64,000 bases of DNA from Tuctoria greenei (taxonomy: Eukaryota > Streptophyta > Magnoliopsida > Poales > Poaceae): the NCBI GenBank assembly GCA_036927565.1, contig JAYESD010000008.1, forward strand, positions 115,552,279 through 115,616,278, read 5' to 3'. Position 1 is the stretch's first letter. The number at the start of each line of letters is the position of its first letter. Shown here piece after piece: positions 1 through 10,309 of this stretch. The notes beneath the pieces are model-generated. The model saw only the letters and a program-made list of their open reading frames with translations, was not told the origin of the DNA and did not search any database. A program made the translations under genes and the position numbers.

Positions 1-770
1 GAGAACTAGAAGGAGAGGAAGCTCCGGACCTCAACGCTGTTTTGAATGTGGTAAGACAGGACATTTTCGTATAGAATGCCCTAACCTTTCAGGTTCTACT
101 ACCCGTGAATAAAAACAGAACAAGGTCAAGACCACCTCTGGAAACCCCAACAAGAAAAAGAAGGGTACCATAGGATGCAAGATGATTAACAGCTTCATCA
201 CTGCACTTCAAGAGCTCGGTTCAAGCGATGTAGACTTTGAAAGTGATGAAGATGATGACGATCTGGCCAACATATGCTTCATGGCAGGCAAAACAAGATC
301 AAGATCAAGCCAGGAGGATGCAAAACACAACAGTGATGACGATGAGGTATGTTCTACCTGTAATGAAATGTGTGATGCAATTCCTCGTGCAACTATTATT
401 GTTAAGAAAAAGGACAAAAAACTTAGGGATAATGCTGCTAAAATTGAATCACTAGAATCTGAAATCAACCATTTAAAAACCTTGATTCCTAGTGATGATT
501 CTTGTCCCTCATGTGATTTAATCTATGAACAATTGTCCACACTAAGAACTGCACACTCCTCCACTCTAGATAGACTTGAACTTGAAAAGAACAAAAAGCT
601 TACTGTGCTTGACATTGGAAACTTAAAAGATGCTTCTTGTTCTACAATTGATTTGCATTGTTCTAGTTGTGATGATCTTGAAAAAAAACTAAAAGATGCT
701 ATGAATGAAATTTTAATATTGAATAATGCTTTAAGTTCTCATGAAGTTAAATATTGTTCCAATTGCAAAT
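1..770 (+). pseudogene. C1 gag, first part: zinc knuckle 1 and coiled-coil region
   Basis: Middle portion of copia Gag (nucleocapsid and linker). A CCHC knuckle (C-x2-C-x4-H-x4-C) lies at 38-79 after an Arg-rich stretch, followed by a Lys-rich linker, an Asp/Glu-rich tract near 240-270 and a long Lys/Glu/Leu coiled coil. The coil carries CxxC pairs about every 40 residues. An in-frame TAA at 110-112 interrupts it; the C2 copy is open at this point (53k region). The frame runs to 770, where the Max1 LTR begins, and resumes at 11758. Confidence 0.85.
766..770. repeat. Target site duplication of Max1, left copy (CAAAT)
   Basis: CAAAT directly before the LTR start TGAATGTGG matches CAAAT at 11753-11757 directly after the other LTR end TTACA. 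Removing the element and one copy restores the C1 gag frame, as judged against the C2 homologue near 53620. Five bases is the normal copia duplication size. Confidence 0.93.
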
Positions 771-1522
771 TGAATGTGGCCTAGAGGGGGGGTGAATAGG
801 CCTTTTGAATTTCCTGCACACTTAATAGAATCGTCAAAACTTAGTTGGCCTGACTAGTCCGGTTGTGTGGGCGGACTAGTCCGGTGTGCAAAAATTATGT
901 GTGTTGATCAGGTGTTAATTGGGAAAATAAGTTTCTTTAGCAGCGGAATTGAGAACAAATGATATTTGTACTTGATATTAATATAAGAATGCAGGTGTAA
1001 CTTCTAATTGCCTTATGTTGAAGTTTAGCACTCAAATGATCTAATGAACAAAATTTAAAGTAAATGAGACACAAGACACACGAATTTTTCCCGAGGTTCG
1101 ATCTCACCACGAGATCTACGTCCTCGTTGAGGAAGCTCACACGGAGCCGGGTCTCCAACCCTTTCCCTCCTCAAGTCACCATGAAGGCCGACTTGATTCC
1201 ACTATCACGGGTAATCACAAAGTTTGTGGGGCAACCTCACACGTTGAGGGATCCCACGAGAATTACAATGAAAAAGTGATCAAGTACACTCCAAAGTATT
1301 ACAATGCAGAGTATGAGTGTAGAAAGATCAAACCCCAAGAGCTCGCAATGAAAGAATGACGATCTCCCAATCCCGAATCCAAGTGTTCAATTGATTTCAC
1401 TCTTTTTGAACTTTAGATGTGTGGGGAGATGTGTTTTGGGCTCTTGGGATGAAGTGGCGGCGCTAGGGTTTGCTCTTTGATCAATATTCGACGTGTGTGT
1501 TGATAGGAAAGTCGTGGACTCT

Positions 1523-1532
1523 CTATTTATAG
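1523..1532 (-). promoter_or_regulatory. TATA box of Max1 3' LTR
   Basis: On the minus strand the sequence reads CTATAAATAG. It lies about 35 bp downstream of the last palindromic CCGGACTAGTCCGG unit, and the same arrangement is seen in the other LTR (11081-11090). This is the expected RNA polymerase II promoter of the LTR. Transcription would start near 1495-1500 and run leftwards. Confidence 0.75.
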
Positions 1533-1567
1533 GGTTTCCAAAAGCTAGCCGTTGAAAAACCCTAACA

Positions 1568-1923
1568 CCGGACTAGTCCGGTGCAAGTCCGGACTTGTCC
1601 GGTTCCAATGTGTTTCGAGGTCCAGAAAGTTTGCTGGACTAGTCCGGTCCAACATCGGACTAGTCCGGTGCTGTGTGAAAGTGACTCCAGAAAGTTCATC
1701 GGACTAGTCCGCGGACTAGTCCGATCTCCACGAATGGGAGATTACAGAAAGTTCAACGGACTAGTCCGGTCAATGACCGGACTAGTCCGGTCCCTCAGTA
1801 TGAGAGACTCCAGAAACATCAACGGACTAGTCCGGTGGATGAACGGACTAGTCCGGTCTCCTTGTGAGTGGGATTCTAGAAAGGTGAACGGACTAGTCCG
1901 GTCCATGATCGGACTAGTCCGGT
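1568..1923. repeat. Array of CCGGACTAGTCCGG palindromes in U3
   Basis: About a dozen exact or near copies of the 14-bp palindrome CCGGACTAGTCCGG (variants GGACTTGTCCGG and CGGACTAGTCCGA), spaced irregularly at 20-45 bp. Spacers share AGAAA-type words. The array sits directly upstream of the TATA box, where an enhancer would be. Each unit contains an ACTAGT core and CCGG ends, giving CpG methylation sites. Confidence 0.9.
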
Positions 1924-2206
1924 GCTTTGTTAAAGTTAGGTTAGTTTTAATCCCTTACCCTCGCGCAAAGTTGTGAGCTCTTGGAGTGTGTCTTTCATAC
2001 AATCCCTATACATTCAAAATCTATTTTGGTCTTCCAAGCTTCATCAAAGTATTTCTCTTTGAACACCACTTCATTTTTCACCTTTTTGTGTGCACCGAAA
2101 TGTTTCACTTGTTTGTCCTGCAATCATCTTAGTAGTTTCATTAGGATCTCATATGTTTGTCATCAATTAGCCAAAACCCACAAGGGATATCCTTGATGCA
2201 CTTACA

Positions 2207-2639
2207 ATCTCCCCCTTTTTGGTGATTGATGACAACCATTTGAGATATCACAATTGAGAATAAAATCTTGATTTTCATAAGGTGTGCACATATGAGAATA
2301 ATGATAAGTCCACAAAACAACTTCTCACATATACACACACCTTATGGTGGGGTGCCTAACAAGTGTGTGATCAACAAGGTGTGATGAAGTAAAGATAATC
2401 AACAATGAGTATAAAGATAATCAACAATGAGTATAATGATAATCATCCAAGCAACAATAAGCATCACACATAAGAGAAGAAATAGTGCATTACAAGGTTT
2501 TAAAAATCAAGTACACATGTCCTTGATCACAAAAACATAAAGACACCAACGACTCTCAAATTATTAGTCTTAATCTCTCCTAGTCTCAATCTCTCCCCCT
2601 TTGGCATCAAGGCACCAAAAAGGGAAAAATTGAGGGGAA
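2207..2639 (-). other. Max1 polypurine tract and 3' untranslated region
   Basis: The minus strand reads AAAAAGGGGGAGAT immediately before the 3' LTR (2207-2220), a classic PPT for plus-strand DNA priming. The remaining ~420 bp hold no ORF that resembles a protein. A second purine-rich run, the complement of CTCTCCCCCTTTGG, lies near 2589-2604. Short near-duplicates containing ATCAACAATGAGTATAA occur near 2395-2445. Confidence 0.8.
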
Positions 2640-4154
2640 TCACTCATCGTCACTCTCTTCCTCCGTCCCGGTCCGGTCCTCATCTTCACCACCATCATCA
2701 TCATTTGCCAGAGCGGACTCTTCCTCGGAGTCAACGAAGGCAGGCGGGGATCCCACCGGCTCAACCTCCAGCTTGTCGCAGATTGCTTTGATGTTGGCAT
2801 TGACATATTGTTGATGCTTCTTCTGCCTGACTTCAATCTTGCGGCAGCAGGCAAAGATAGAGGTGAGCATTTTGAGCACACCACCGGAGGGTTCATGAGC
2901 AGGTGTAGAGCTAGGAGGAGCAGCTGAGGATCTCGTTGCATTCACATCTCGAGCCTGTTTAGTCCTCCTCTCAGCTTCAGGGGAGGGAGGTGCATCAGGA
3001 GCTGAAGGTAGAGTGTACTCGGTGGGCTTTTGCGGTTTCATCCCCGTGTGGTGAACATCCTTGACGAACTCAAGTCCAGTCACCTTCTCAATCATGTACA
3101 TGATGTACGGGGCATACCCACAAGATCTGTTTAGAGTGATTGAGATGTTCACAATGTCATTGTAGATGTATTCAAAGACATTGAACGGTCTCCTCCCACC
3201 AATGACCTTCATTAGGGTCCTCAAGGTTCCTTGAATAGTCCCCGCATCTCCATCTTTTGGGGCTATTGTCTTCCTCAAAATTCTGTTGAGGACCACATAG
3301 AAGGGCTTCAAATATTTTATAGTGGGAGCAACATACGACATCCTTGTGTCATAGAGAAATGTGAGCTCATCCTTCTCTAGGGGTTGCAAATTGTGGATGA
3401 CTAGATCATGATCCAAGGTATGCTCAAGGTGGAGAATCCTTGCAAACTCATCATAAGTGACACTATACTTGGAACCATGGGTCATCCAAGTAAGACTGTC
3501 TCCATCACCCCGAGCAAAGTAGAGGGTAGAGTAGAATTGGGCGATCACCTCATTGTTCCAGTCATTTTCAAAGGAAAACAGATCCTTCAGTCCGTGCCTC
3601 TCCAGGGACTCAACCACCTCACGGAAAGCAGGATACTTCTTTGACTGCATGTACCCGATGTTCACCCATTGACTCTTCACAACGGGATTCTTCATCTTCA
3701 TGTACACATGCTCGTAGTAGTCGACATGGAAGTTGCTCCAAAATCTTGGGTCTGAGCATTGCCAAGGTTGAGCATATACATCAACCTGCCTGAAGCTATC
3801 GGCAAGCTCACCCCCTTTTCCAGTGAAATCCTTGCTTGAGCGCTGCCTGTTGCGGTGACTTGGGTTCTTCATTTTCAAGGGTCCAATGGGACCACTAGCA
3901 AGCCCTTTTCCCTTGTTGAGAGTCCTCTTTGGCCCTGAGGAGCTCTCACCGGCCTTTCCTTGAGCCTTCTTCACAACTACCCTCCTTTACTTGGGCAAGT
4001 TGTCGTCGGAGGGTGGAGAGTGCACATTTACATCATGCCTTTTCTTCATATACCTCTCCTTGGCTCTCTTCACCTTTTCGCGCTCAACTTCTTCATCAAC
4101 ATGGAAGGAGCTGTCATCTGAGCTTGAAGACATCATGCCTAACAAGGAGTTCAT
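2640..4154 (-). pseudogene. Env-position ORF of Max1 (plant transposon-protein domain), one internal stop
   Basis: Third ORF of the element, downstream of pol where Sire-type elements carry an env-like gene. The likely start is ATG at 4154-4152 (N-terminus MNSLLGMMSSSSDDS). A TAA at 3989-3987 interrupts it after 55 codons, and the same frame then stays open for ~449 codons to the stop at 2640. A Lys/Ser/Gly-rich basic N-terminal part precedes a conserved ~220-residue core beginning DPRFWSNFHVDYYE and containing WMTHGSKYSVTYDEF and RKTIAPKDGDAG, then a Pro/Ala linker and a very acidic C-terminus. The core resembles the family described as a putative plant transposon protein domain. I see no signal peptide and no clear membrane segment, so a true envelope role is not supported. 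Max2 has a homologue (29926-31472), also broken. Confidence 0.75.
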
Positions 4155-4231
4155 GATTTATATGAGAATTAACTGAGAATGAAGGATTCAAGTGTCATGT
4201 ACCTCTCCTTGGCTCTCTTCACCTTTTCGCG
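4051..4231. repeat. 32-bp direct repeat within and before the env-like ORF
   Basis: A 32-bp string beginning TACCTCTCCTTGGC and ending TTTTCGCG occurs at 4051-4082, inside the N-terminal coding part, and again at 4200-4231 in the leader. Both copies look identical, which suggests a local duplication or a copying error around the ORF start. Confidence 0.85.
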
Positions 4232-4765
4232 TTGAAGGAGCGCAAATCTGTCCGGATGAGTTTGGAGAGGAGTACCAACTCGTCGAGGGGAGAGTTTCCC
4301 ACGCGGAGAGCTTGGATTTTGAGGGCTCAACTCGAAAATCACCTTTTGGGGGCTAGGGTTTGAGAGGAGAGGGTTTAGGTCAAGTGGAGGGAGATTTGAA
4401 ACGGGCCAGCTGCTTATATAGGCAGCCGACCGGACTAGTCCGGTCTAAGGGCGGACTAGTCCGGTGTCCCTGAAAACCCTAGGAAGAGGGATTATCCGGA
4501 CTAGTCCGGTGGCAAACCTGACTAGTCCGGTGTTACTGGACAAACTAAGTATTTGGAGATAACTAATAGTGATCCAAGGACAAGTTTTGCAAATAATCTT
4601 GGTGATTATGACCAGAAAGCAATCAACACAAAAACATGGTCATAAATTCCAAGATTTCTTCATTAACAATAGTTTTCTTAGGAGAAAAAAAGGTGAGGGG
4701 TAGTTTTAGCAATAAAATGCAACATTTGAAGTATCAACCAAATGTGCAACGTTTCAAGCCACATT
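4155..4765 (-). promoter_or_regulatory. Intergenic segment of Max1 with LTR-like internal promoter for the env-like ORF
   Basis: Going leftwards on the minus strand from the pol stop there is ~220 bp of AT-rich DNA, then four CCGGACTAGTCCGG-type units (about 4431-4540), a TATA-like box CTATATAAGC (about 4411-4420), and a ~250-bp CT-rich leader containing CTCAAACCCTAGCC near 4355-4370 before the ATG at 4154. Array followed at once by TATA is the layout of the LTR U3. The AAACCCTA (telo-box-like) word in a CT-rich leader is typical of plant 5' untranslated regions. Promoter function is inference. Confidence 0.6.
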
Positions 4766-7700
4766 TCAAGAGTCAAGAATATTAAGTTCATTCCTAAGTT
4801 CACAAAACCTTTTCTCATCCAATGGTTTGGTAAAAATATCTGCAAGTTGTTTTTCAGTTCTAACATGTGAAATAGCAATGTCACCTTTTAATGAATGATC
4901 TCTAAGAAAATGATGACAGATATCTATGTGCTTAGTTCTTGAGTGCTCTACTGGGTTGTGTGCAATTTTTATAACACTTTCATTGTCACATAGAAGTGGG
5001 ATATGGTTAAGATTGTAGCCGTAGTCCCTAAGGGTTTGCCGCATCCAAAGTAATTGGGCGCAACAGCTACCGGCTGCAATATATTCTGCTTCTGCTGTGG
5101 AAAGGGCAATGGAGTTTTGCTTTTTAGATGACCAAGATACCAGGGACCTACCAAGAAACTGACAAGTCCCTGACGTGCTCTTTCTATCGACTTTGCATCC
5201 TGCATAGTCGGCATCGGAATATCCTATCAAGTTAAATTTGGATCCTTTGGGATACCAAAGGCCCAAGGTGGGTGTGTGCACAAGGTACCTTAGGATTCTT
5301 TTTACAGCAACTAAATGACACTCTTTAGGTGCAGCTTGAAACCTTGCACACAAGCAAACACTAAGCATAATATCTGGCCTAGATGCACATAAATAAAGTA
5401 AAGAGCCAATCATGGACCGATATACCTTTTGATCTACATTTGGACCATCTTCATTGAGGTCGAGATGTCCATTTGTGGCCATGGGTGTCTTGATGGGCTT
5501 GGCTTTGTCCATATTGAATTTCTTGAGAATGTCTTGTGTATATTTGGTTTGGCTTATAAATGTACCTTCTCTTAGTTGCTTCACTTGGAATCCTAAGAAG
5601 AACTTTAATTCGCCCATCATTGACATCTCGAACCTATCTGTCATAATTTTGCTAAACTCTTCACAGAAGGATTTGTTAGTTGATCCAAAGATAATATCAT
5701 CAACGTAAATTTGACATACAAATAAATGATCATCACAATGTTTAGTGAAATGTGTATAGTCAGCTTTACCAATTTTGAATCCATTCCGAATTAGAAAATC
5801 TCTAAGAGACTCATACCAAGCTCGAGGAGCTTGTTTGAGGCCATAGAGAGCCTTACACAGTTTGTAGACATGGTTGGGATACATCGGGTCTTCGAATCCT
5901 GGTGGCTGCTCCACATAAACTTCCTCCTTGATTGGGCCATTTAAGAAAGCGCTTTTGACGTCCATTTGATACAGCTTAAAATTATGGTGAGTAGCATATG
6001 CCAATAAAATACGAATGGACTCAAGTCTAGCTACAGGAGCGAAAGTTTCATCGAAGTCCAAACCTTCGACCTGTGAATAACCTTTGGCCACCAGTCTTGC
6101 CTTATTTCTTGTTACTACTCCATGTTCATCTTGCTTGTTCCGAAAGACCCATTTAGTTCCGACTATGTTCGCCTTTGGTCTCTCCACGAGCTCCCATACT
6201 TCATTTATCTTGAAGTTGTTCAGCTCCTCTTGCATTGCAATCACCCTGTCTGGATCCCCTAAGGCTTCTTCTACCCAGTATGGTTCCAGAAAAGACACAA
6301 AAGAGTAGGATTCACAAAAATTTGCAACTCGAGATCTAGTAGTTACTCCCTTTGCAATATCTCCAATGATGTTGTTGACAGGGTGGTCTCTTTGCACGCT
6401 CTGGTGTACTCTTGGGTGTGGAGCTTGTGTAGTTGCTTGTTCTTCATTATCTTCATGTACATTGTCTCCCCCTAGATCATTGCTTCCATGATGGTCCTGA
6501 TCTTCTTGACCTTCCTCCTCTTGATCTTGTGCAAGGGCTCCCCCTTGATCATTGCCTCCACGTTGAGGTTCAACTTGTGCATTTGAGTCGAATATTTGCT
6601 CTTGTGGTAAGATATCGCCAAGTCCCATTTTCTTCAGTGCTTCATATGGAGCTTCCTCTTCATCTAGCACACACTTATCAACTTGCTCCACTTGTGAGCC
6701 GTTAGATTCATCGAACACTACATCACATGCTACTTCAACAAGGCCGGACACCTTGTTGAAGACACGATAGGCGTAGGCATTCGATTCATAACCGTGAAAG
6801 AATCCTTCATCGGACTTCGAAGCGAACTTCGAGGCCCTCTGTTTCTTGTTCAGAATAAAACATTTGCAACCAAAAACTTTAAAATAAGAAACATTTGGCT
6901 TTTTACCAGTAAGGAGCTCATATGGATTTTTCTTCAGTAGTCGATTGAGGTACAGTCGATTAGTGGCATGGCAAGCGGTGTTCACCGCCTCTGCCCAAAA
7001 CCGATCAGATGTCTTGTATTCATCCAACATGGTTCTCGCCATTTCGATTAATGTTCTGTTCTTCCTTTCGGCCACTCCATTTTGTTGAGGGGAGTAGGGT
7101 GTTGAGAATTCATGCTTTATCCCTTCTTCATCGAGAAATTCTTCAACTTGGAGATTCTTGAATTCTGTCCCGTTGTCACTTCTGATGTTCTTTATGGTTG
7201 ATGAGAATTCGTTCTGAGCTCTTCTTAAGAACTTCTTGAGGATCTCCTGAGTTTCTGATTTATCATACAAGAAAAATACCCAGGTAAATCTTGAAAAATC
7301 ATCAACAATTACTAAACCGTATTTGTTACCGCCGATGCTGATGTACGAGACTGGACCAAAAAGATCCATGTAGAGATGTTCCAGCGGTCTTGTGGTGGTC
7401 ATCACATTCTTGGCGGGGTGTGGTGCTCCGACTTGTTTTCCTGCTTGACAAGCGCTGCACGACCTGTCCTTTTCAAAAACCACATCCTTGAGACCACGGA
7501 TGTGACAACCTTTTAGAAGTTTCTGCAGATTTCTCATCCCAACATGGTCTAGCCGTCTATGCCACAGCCATCCCATGTTGGTCTTAGCAACCAAGCAAGT
7601 GTTGAGTTCGGCTTTATCTTTGTTGAAGTCAACTAGATAAAGCTTGCCCTTCAACATTCCCTTGAATGCAATCGAGCCATCGCTTCTTCTAAAAACAGTC

Positions 7701-7993
7701 ACACCCTCATCAGTGAATAAGCAGTTGTAACCTTTGTCGCATAGTTGGGATATTGACAAAAGGTTATAATCTAGAGAATCTACGTGTAGAACATTTGATA
7801 AGGTATGTTGAGAGGATATTTCAATGTTACCGCAACCAAGGACCTTTCCTTGGCTGTTGTCTCCGAAGTTTATGCCTTCACCTGGATCCTTGTTGTGCTC
7901 GTACTCCACAAACATACCTCTCTCTCCGGTCATGTGATTTGTGCATCCGCTATCAAGTACCCATTTTGTTCCGCCGGAGGAGTAAGCCTGCAA
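4766..7993 (-). CDS. pol: Pol polyprotein of Max1 (protease, integrase, RT, RNase H), open
   Basis: Uninterrupted frame of 1075 codons. Domains in order: aspartic protease with D-S-G at residues 14-16 (KWVLDSGCTNHMTG); integrase with an HHCC zinc region (WHRRLDHVG, CSACQAG, about 140-190) and D-D-E residues in YMDLFGP (about 209), RSDNGTEF (about 272) and AERKN (about 311); RT with YVDD at 763-766 and the QMDVKSAFLNG motif; RNase H with YSDADYAG (about 926), STAEAEY and the C-terminal QLADIFTKPL. Integrase before RT defines Ty1/copia. It would cleave Gag-Pol, copy element RNA to DNA in particles and insert it. All catalytic residues I can identify are present. The track start is a TTG-type codon, so Pol is probably expressed with Gag by frameshift or splicing. 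The frame directly upstream is different. Confidence 0.93.
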   Translation of the reverse strand: MQAYSSGGTKWVLDSGCTNHMTGERGMFVEYEHNKDPGEGINFGDNSQGKVLGCGNIEISSQHTLSNVLHVDSLDYNLLSISQLCDKGYNCLFTDEGVTVFRRSDGSIAFKGMLKGKLYLVDFNKDKAELNTCLVAKTNMGWLWHRRLDHVGMRNLQKLLKGCHIRGLKDVVFEKDRSCSACQAGKQVGAPHPAKNVMTTTRPLEHLYMDLFGPVSYISIGGNKYGLVIVDDFSRFTWVFFLYDKSETQEILKKFLRRAQNEFSSTIKNIRSDNGTEFKNLQVEEFLDEEGIKHEFSTPYSPQQNGVAERKNRTLIEMARTMLDEYKTSDRFWAEAVNTACHATNRLYLNRLLKKNPYELLTGKKPNVSYFKVFGCKCFILNKKQRASKFASKSDEGFFHGYESNAYAYRVFNKVSGLVEVACDVVFDESNGSQVEQVDKCVLDEEEAPYEALKKMGLGDILPQEQIFDSNAQVEPQRGGNDQGGALAQDQEEEGQEDQDHHGSNDLGGDNVHEDNEEQATTQAPHPRVHQSVQRDHPVNNIIGDIAKGVTTRSRVANFCESYSFVSFLEPYWVEEALGDPDRVIAMQEELNNFKINEVWELVERPKANIVGTKWVFRNKQDEHGVVTRNKARLVAKGYSQVEGLDFDETFAPVARLESIRILLAYATHHNFKLYQMDVKSAFLNGPIKEEVYVEQPPGFEDPMYPNHVYKLCKALYGLKQAPRAWYESLRDFLIRNGFKIGKADYTHFTKHCDDHLFVCQIYVDDIIFGSTNKSFCEEFSKIMTDRFEMSMMGELKFFLGFQVKQLREGTFISQTKYTQDILKKFNMDKAKPIKTPMATNGHLDLNEDGPNVDQKVYRSMIGSLLYLCASRPDIMLSVCLCARFQAAPKECHLVAVKRILRYLVHTPTLGLWYPKGSKFNLIGYSDADYAGCKVDRKSTSGTCQFLGRSLVSWSSKKQNSIALSTAEAEYIAAGSCCAQLLWMRQTLRDYGYNLNHIPLLCDNESVIKIAHNPVEHSRTKHIDICHHFLRDHSLKGDIAISHVRTEKQLADIFTKPLDEKRFCELRNELNILDS

Positions 7994-8000
7994 AAAAGAA

Positions 8001-10269
8001 TTATTCCTTGGTTTTAGGTACCCAAGCTTGCTTGGGTCCTCTCAGGTTAGTCACAAGAGTCTTTGGCACCCACACACAAGTTTTCAAGTTCTTGTGGCGT
8101 GGCCCTGTATATTTGGCAATGACTCTTCCATTTTTGGCTTTCATAAGAACATAAGAAGCATTAAATGTATGAAACAATGTTTGTGGTTCAGATTCATGAG
8201 ATTTTTCCTTGACAAAGACAATTCTATTCTTAGCATGATAAGAAGTAGGCATGTGTTTGTTCTTATCAAAACCAAGGCCATCTTTGATATTAGGAGGTCT
8301 AGTGACCATGTATGCACTGCGTGCATATTTGATCTTCTCCTTATCAAAGATGCCTCTTGGAGGGGCATGCATATTACGAGAAGTTGATGTATTAGAAATA
8401 ATATTCTTCTTACTAGAGCAAGTGCAAGTTCCGATTGTTGTCGAACTCATATCTTTGGAGGAAGAGCTCTTGGAGGAAGAAGAGTCACTTTGCTTGAGCG
8501 ACTCAACTTGCACCTCAAGATCTTGTTAACTTTTGACAAGTTAGCAAGTTCTTCCTTGATTGCAATATGCGATTCTTTTAGCTTTGAGTAAGTTTCCTTA
8601 CTCAAGACTAGCTCAACTTCAAGCGACTTGTTCTTCTCTCTTTCAAGCTCGAGAAGCTTTTCGACTTCTTGATATCTCTTCCTTTCACGGATGAGCATAT
8701 CTTCTTGTTGATCAAGAAGTTCCTCCTTCTCAAAAATTTCGTTCGACAACATTTCCATTTCTTTAGAGCAATTTTACTTAGTCCTCTAAACATTTCTTCG
8801 TTATCGCTAGAGCTGTCAAAGTCATCAATAGAGGAATTTAGCATAGGAGGAGTGAGCCGTACCTTTTTCTTGCCTTCCTTAGCCATAAGGCAAGTGTGGT
8901 TGTTCATGTCCTGTCCTCCCATGTTTGGAAAGAGTGTGGCCTTCATAGTAGGCTTCTTGATTGCAATAGTGGCCATCTCTTCTTCTTCATCGGAGGAGGA
9001 CTCGTTGTTTGAGTCCCACTCCTTGCCAATGTGAGCTTGATGGTTTTGTCTTCTTTTTCTGAAATTTTCCTTTTCTTGAGATCTTGTTTCCTTCTTCTTT
9101 TTGTTTTCTTCATAGGGTCAGTCCATCATGAAGTGACCATACTCTCTGCAGTTGTAGCAAGTGCGTCGAGCCTTGGATTTTCCTTTGTCCTTGCTTTTGC
9201 CTTCATTTGAGTTGTTGCTGTGTCTTCTTTTCATCATTCGCTTGAACTTCTTGATAAAGAGTACCATTTCCTCATCATCAAGATCGGTGCTCTCGTCACT
9301 TGTGTGCCCATCGTCTTGATCTTCACGAGCTTCTTTGAGTTTGGGTCGGCATGTAGCTTTGAGAGCGACCTCTTTCCTTTTGGAGGAAGTGAGTTCGGCC
9401 AAGTCTTTGACGTATTTTGCCTCTTTCTCCATCATCTCGTGATTTATGATCTTCCCCAACAACTCATCGGGGGTCAATTTATGAAAACCGGGGATTTCTC
9501 TAATCATTGAGCAGAGTGTGACATTTCTTGGCATGAAGGCTCTAATCATTCTCTTGACTACCTCGTGATCCATCCATTTCTTACTTCCATAGGCACGTAA
9601 CTTGTTGATGATTGCCTTCATCTGGTTGTACATGTCTTGAGGTGATTCGCCTTCTTCAATAGCGAATCTCCCCAACTCTCCTTCAAGCATTTCTATTTTT
9701 GCTTCACGAACCAATCTATTTCCTCCGTGAGCCGTCTTAAGTGTATCCCAAATTTCCTTTGCACTTTCTAAGCCATCAATCTTGGTGAATTCCTCTCTAC
9801 TTAATGATAATGTGATCACGGCGACGGCTTGTGCATTTCTGTGAATCCCTTGTTCTTGTTCTGGGGTGAGTTCTTCATCCGTGTCCGGGATATCTATGCC
9901 AGTGCAAACGATGTGCCATAGACTAGGATTTAGGAAGATTAGATGCATCTTCATGTTGTACTTCCACATTGTATAGTCGCTTCCATCAAACTGTGGAGGT
10001 TTTCCCATAGGAATAGAAAGATAATGGTTGTTTGAGTTGAGACGGTTGTAGTTGTAAGGCTGTCGGGAGTAGTCGTGATGACCGCTCCCCGTCGTCTTCT
10101 CTTCTTCCTTTCCTTTTTGTCCTAGCAGCTTCTTTCTCAGAAGTGCCTTCAGTTGTCGCACTTCTTCATCATCGTGTGGGCTCTCTTTCATCACATCAAA
10201 AGATTTAGTTTCTTGTTCCTCCTCATTGATGTTCATCTTCGAGATATCGTTGTTCTTCTCAGAGGCCAT
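8001..10269 (-). pseudogene. gag: Gag of Max1 with knuckle stop and frameshifts
   Basis: Copia Gag (UBN2-type) starting at ATG 10269-10267, about 40 nt after the PBS. Landmarks are YTMWKYNMKMHLIFLNPSLW, the conserved gag helix region to about 9540, then a basic stretch and a CCHC knuckle at 9159-9118. Its fourth cysteine codon is TGA (9120-9118). The frame continues through an acidic Ser/Glu region, then shifts near 8765 and again near 8520 within a Leu/Glu/Lys coiled coil (8450-8760). It ends with a VWVPK-type tail and TAA at about 8003-8001, in a different frame from pol. The broken Gag probably cannot form functional particles. Confidence 0.88.
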
Positions 10270-10309
10270 TGATATCTCCGAGATGTGAGTCTCGTTGGTG
10301 GATAACCTT

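Larger units (their letters stand above)
771..2206 (-). repeat. Max1 3' LTR
   Basis: 1436 bp, matching 10324-11752 throughout. In element orientation U3 is on the right, with a palindrome array (1568-1923), then a TATA box at 1523-1532, then R/U5 leftwards. A G7 tract at 786-792 is the plus-strand image of the C-tract near the U5 end. Two further palindromes lie at about 850-885 in U5. Left end TGAATG, right end TTACA. Confidence 0.93.

Noticed and set aside
1568..1923. Regularly spaced palindromes resembling a CRISPR array
   Set aside because: Spacing is irregular, units sit in both LTRs of a plant retrotransposon upstream of a TATA box, spacers are themselves related, and no cas-like gene exists.
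1581..1976. 131-codon ORF with repeated GLVR motifs
   Set aside because: It is the translation of the U3 palindrome array on the strand opposite to element transcription; the periodicity comes from the DNA repeat.
2640..4154. Calling the third ORF a true retroviral envelope
   Set aside because: No signal peptide, fusion-like segment or transmembrane anchor is visible; only its position is env-like.
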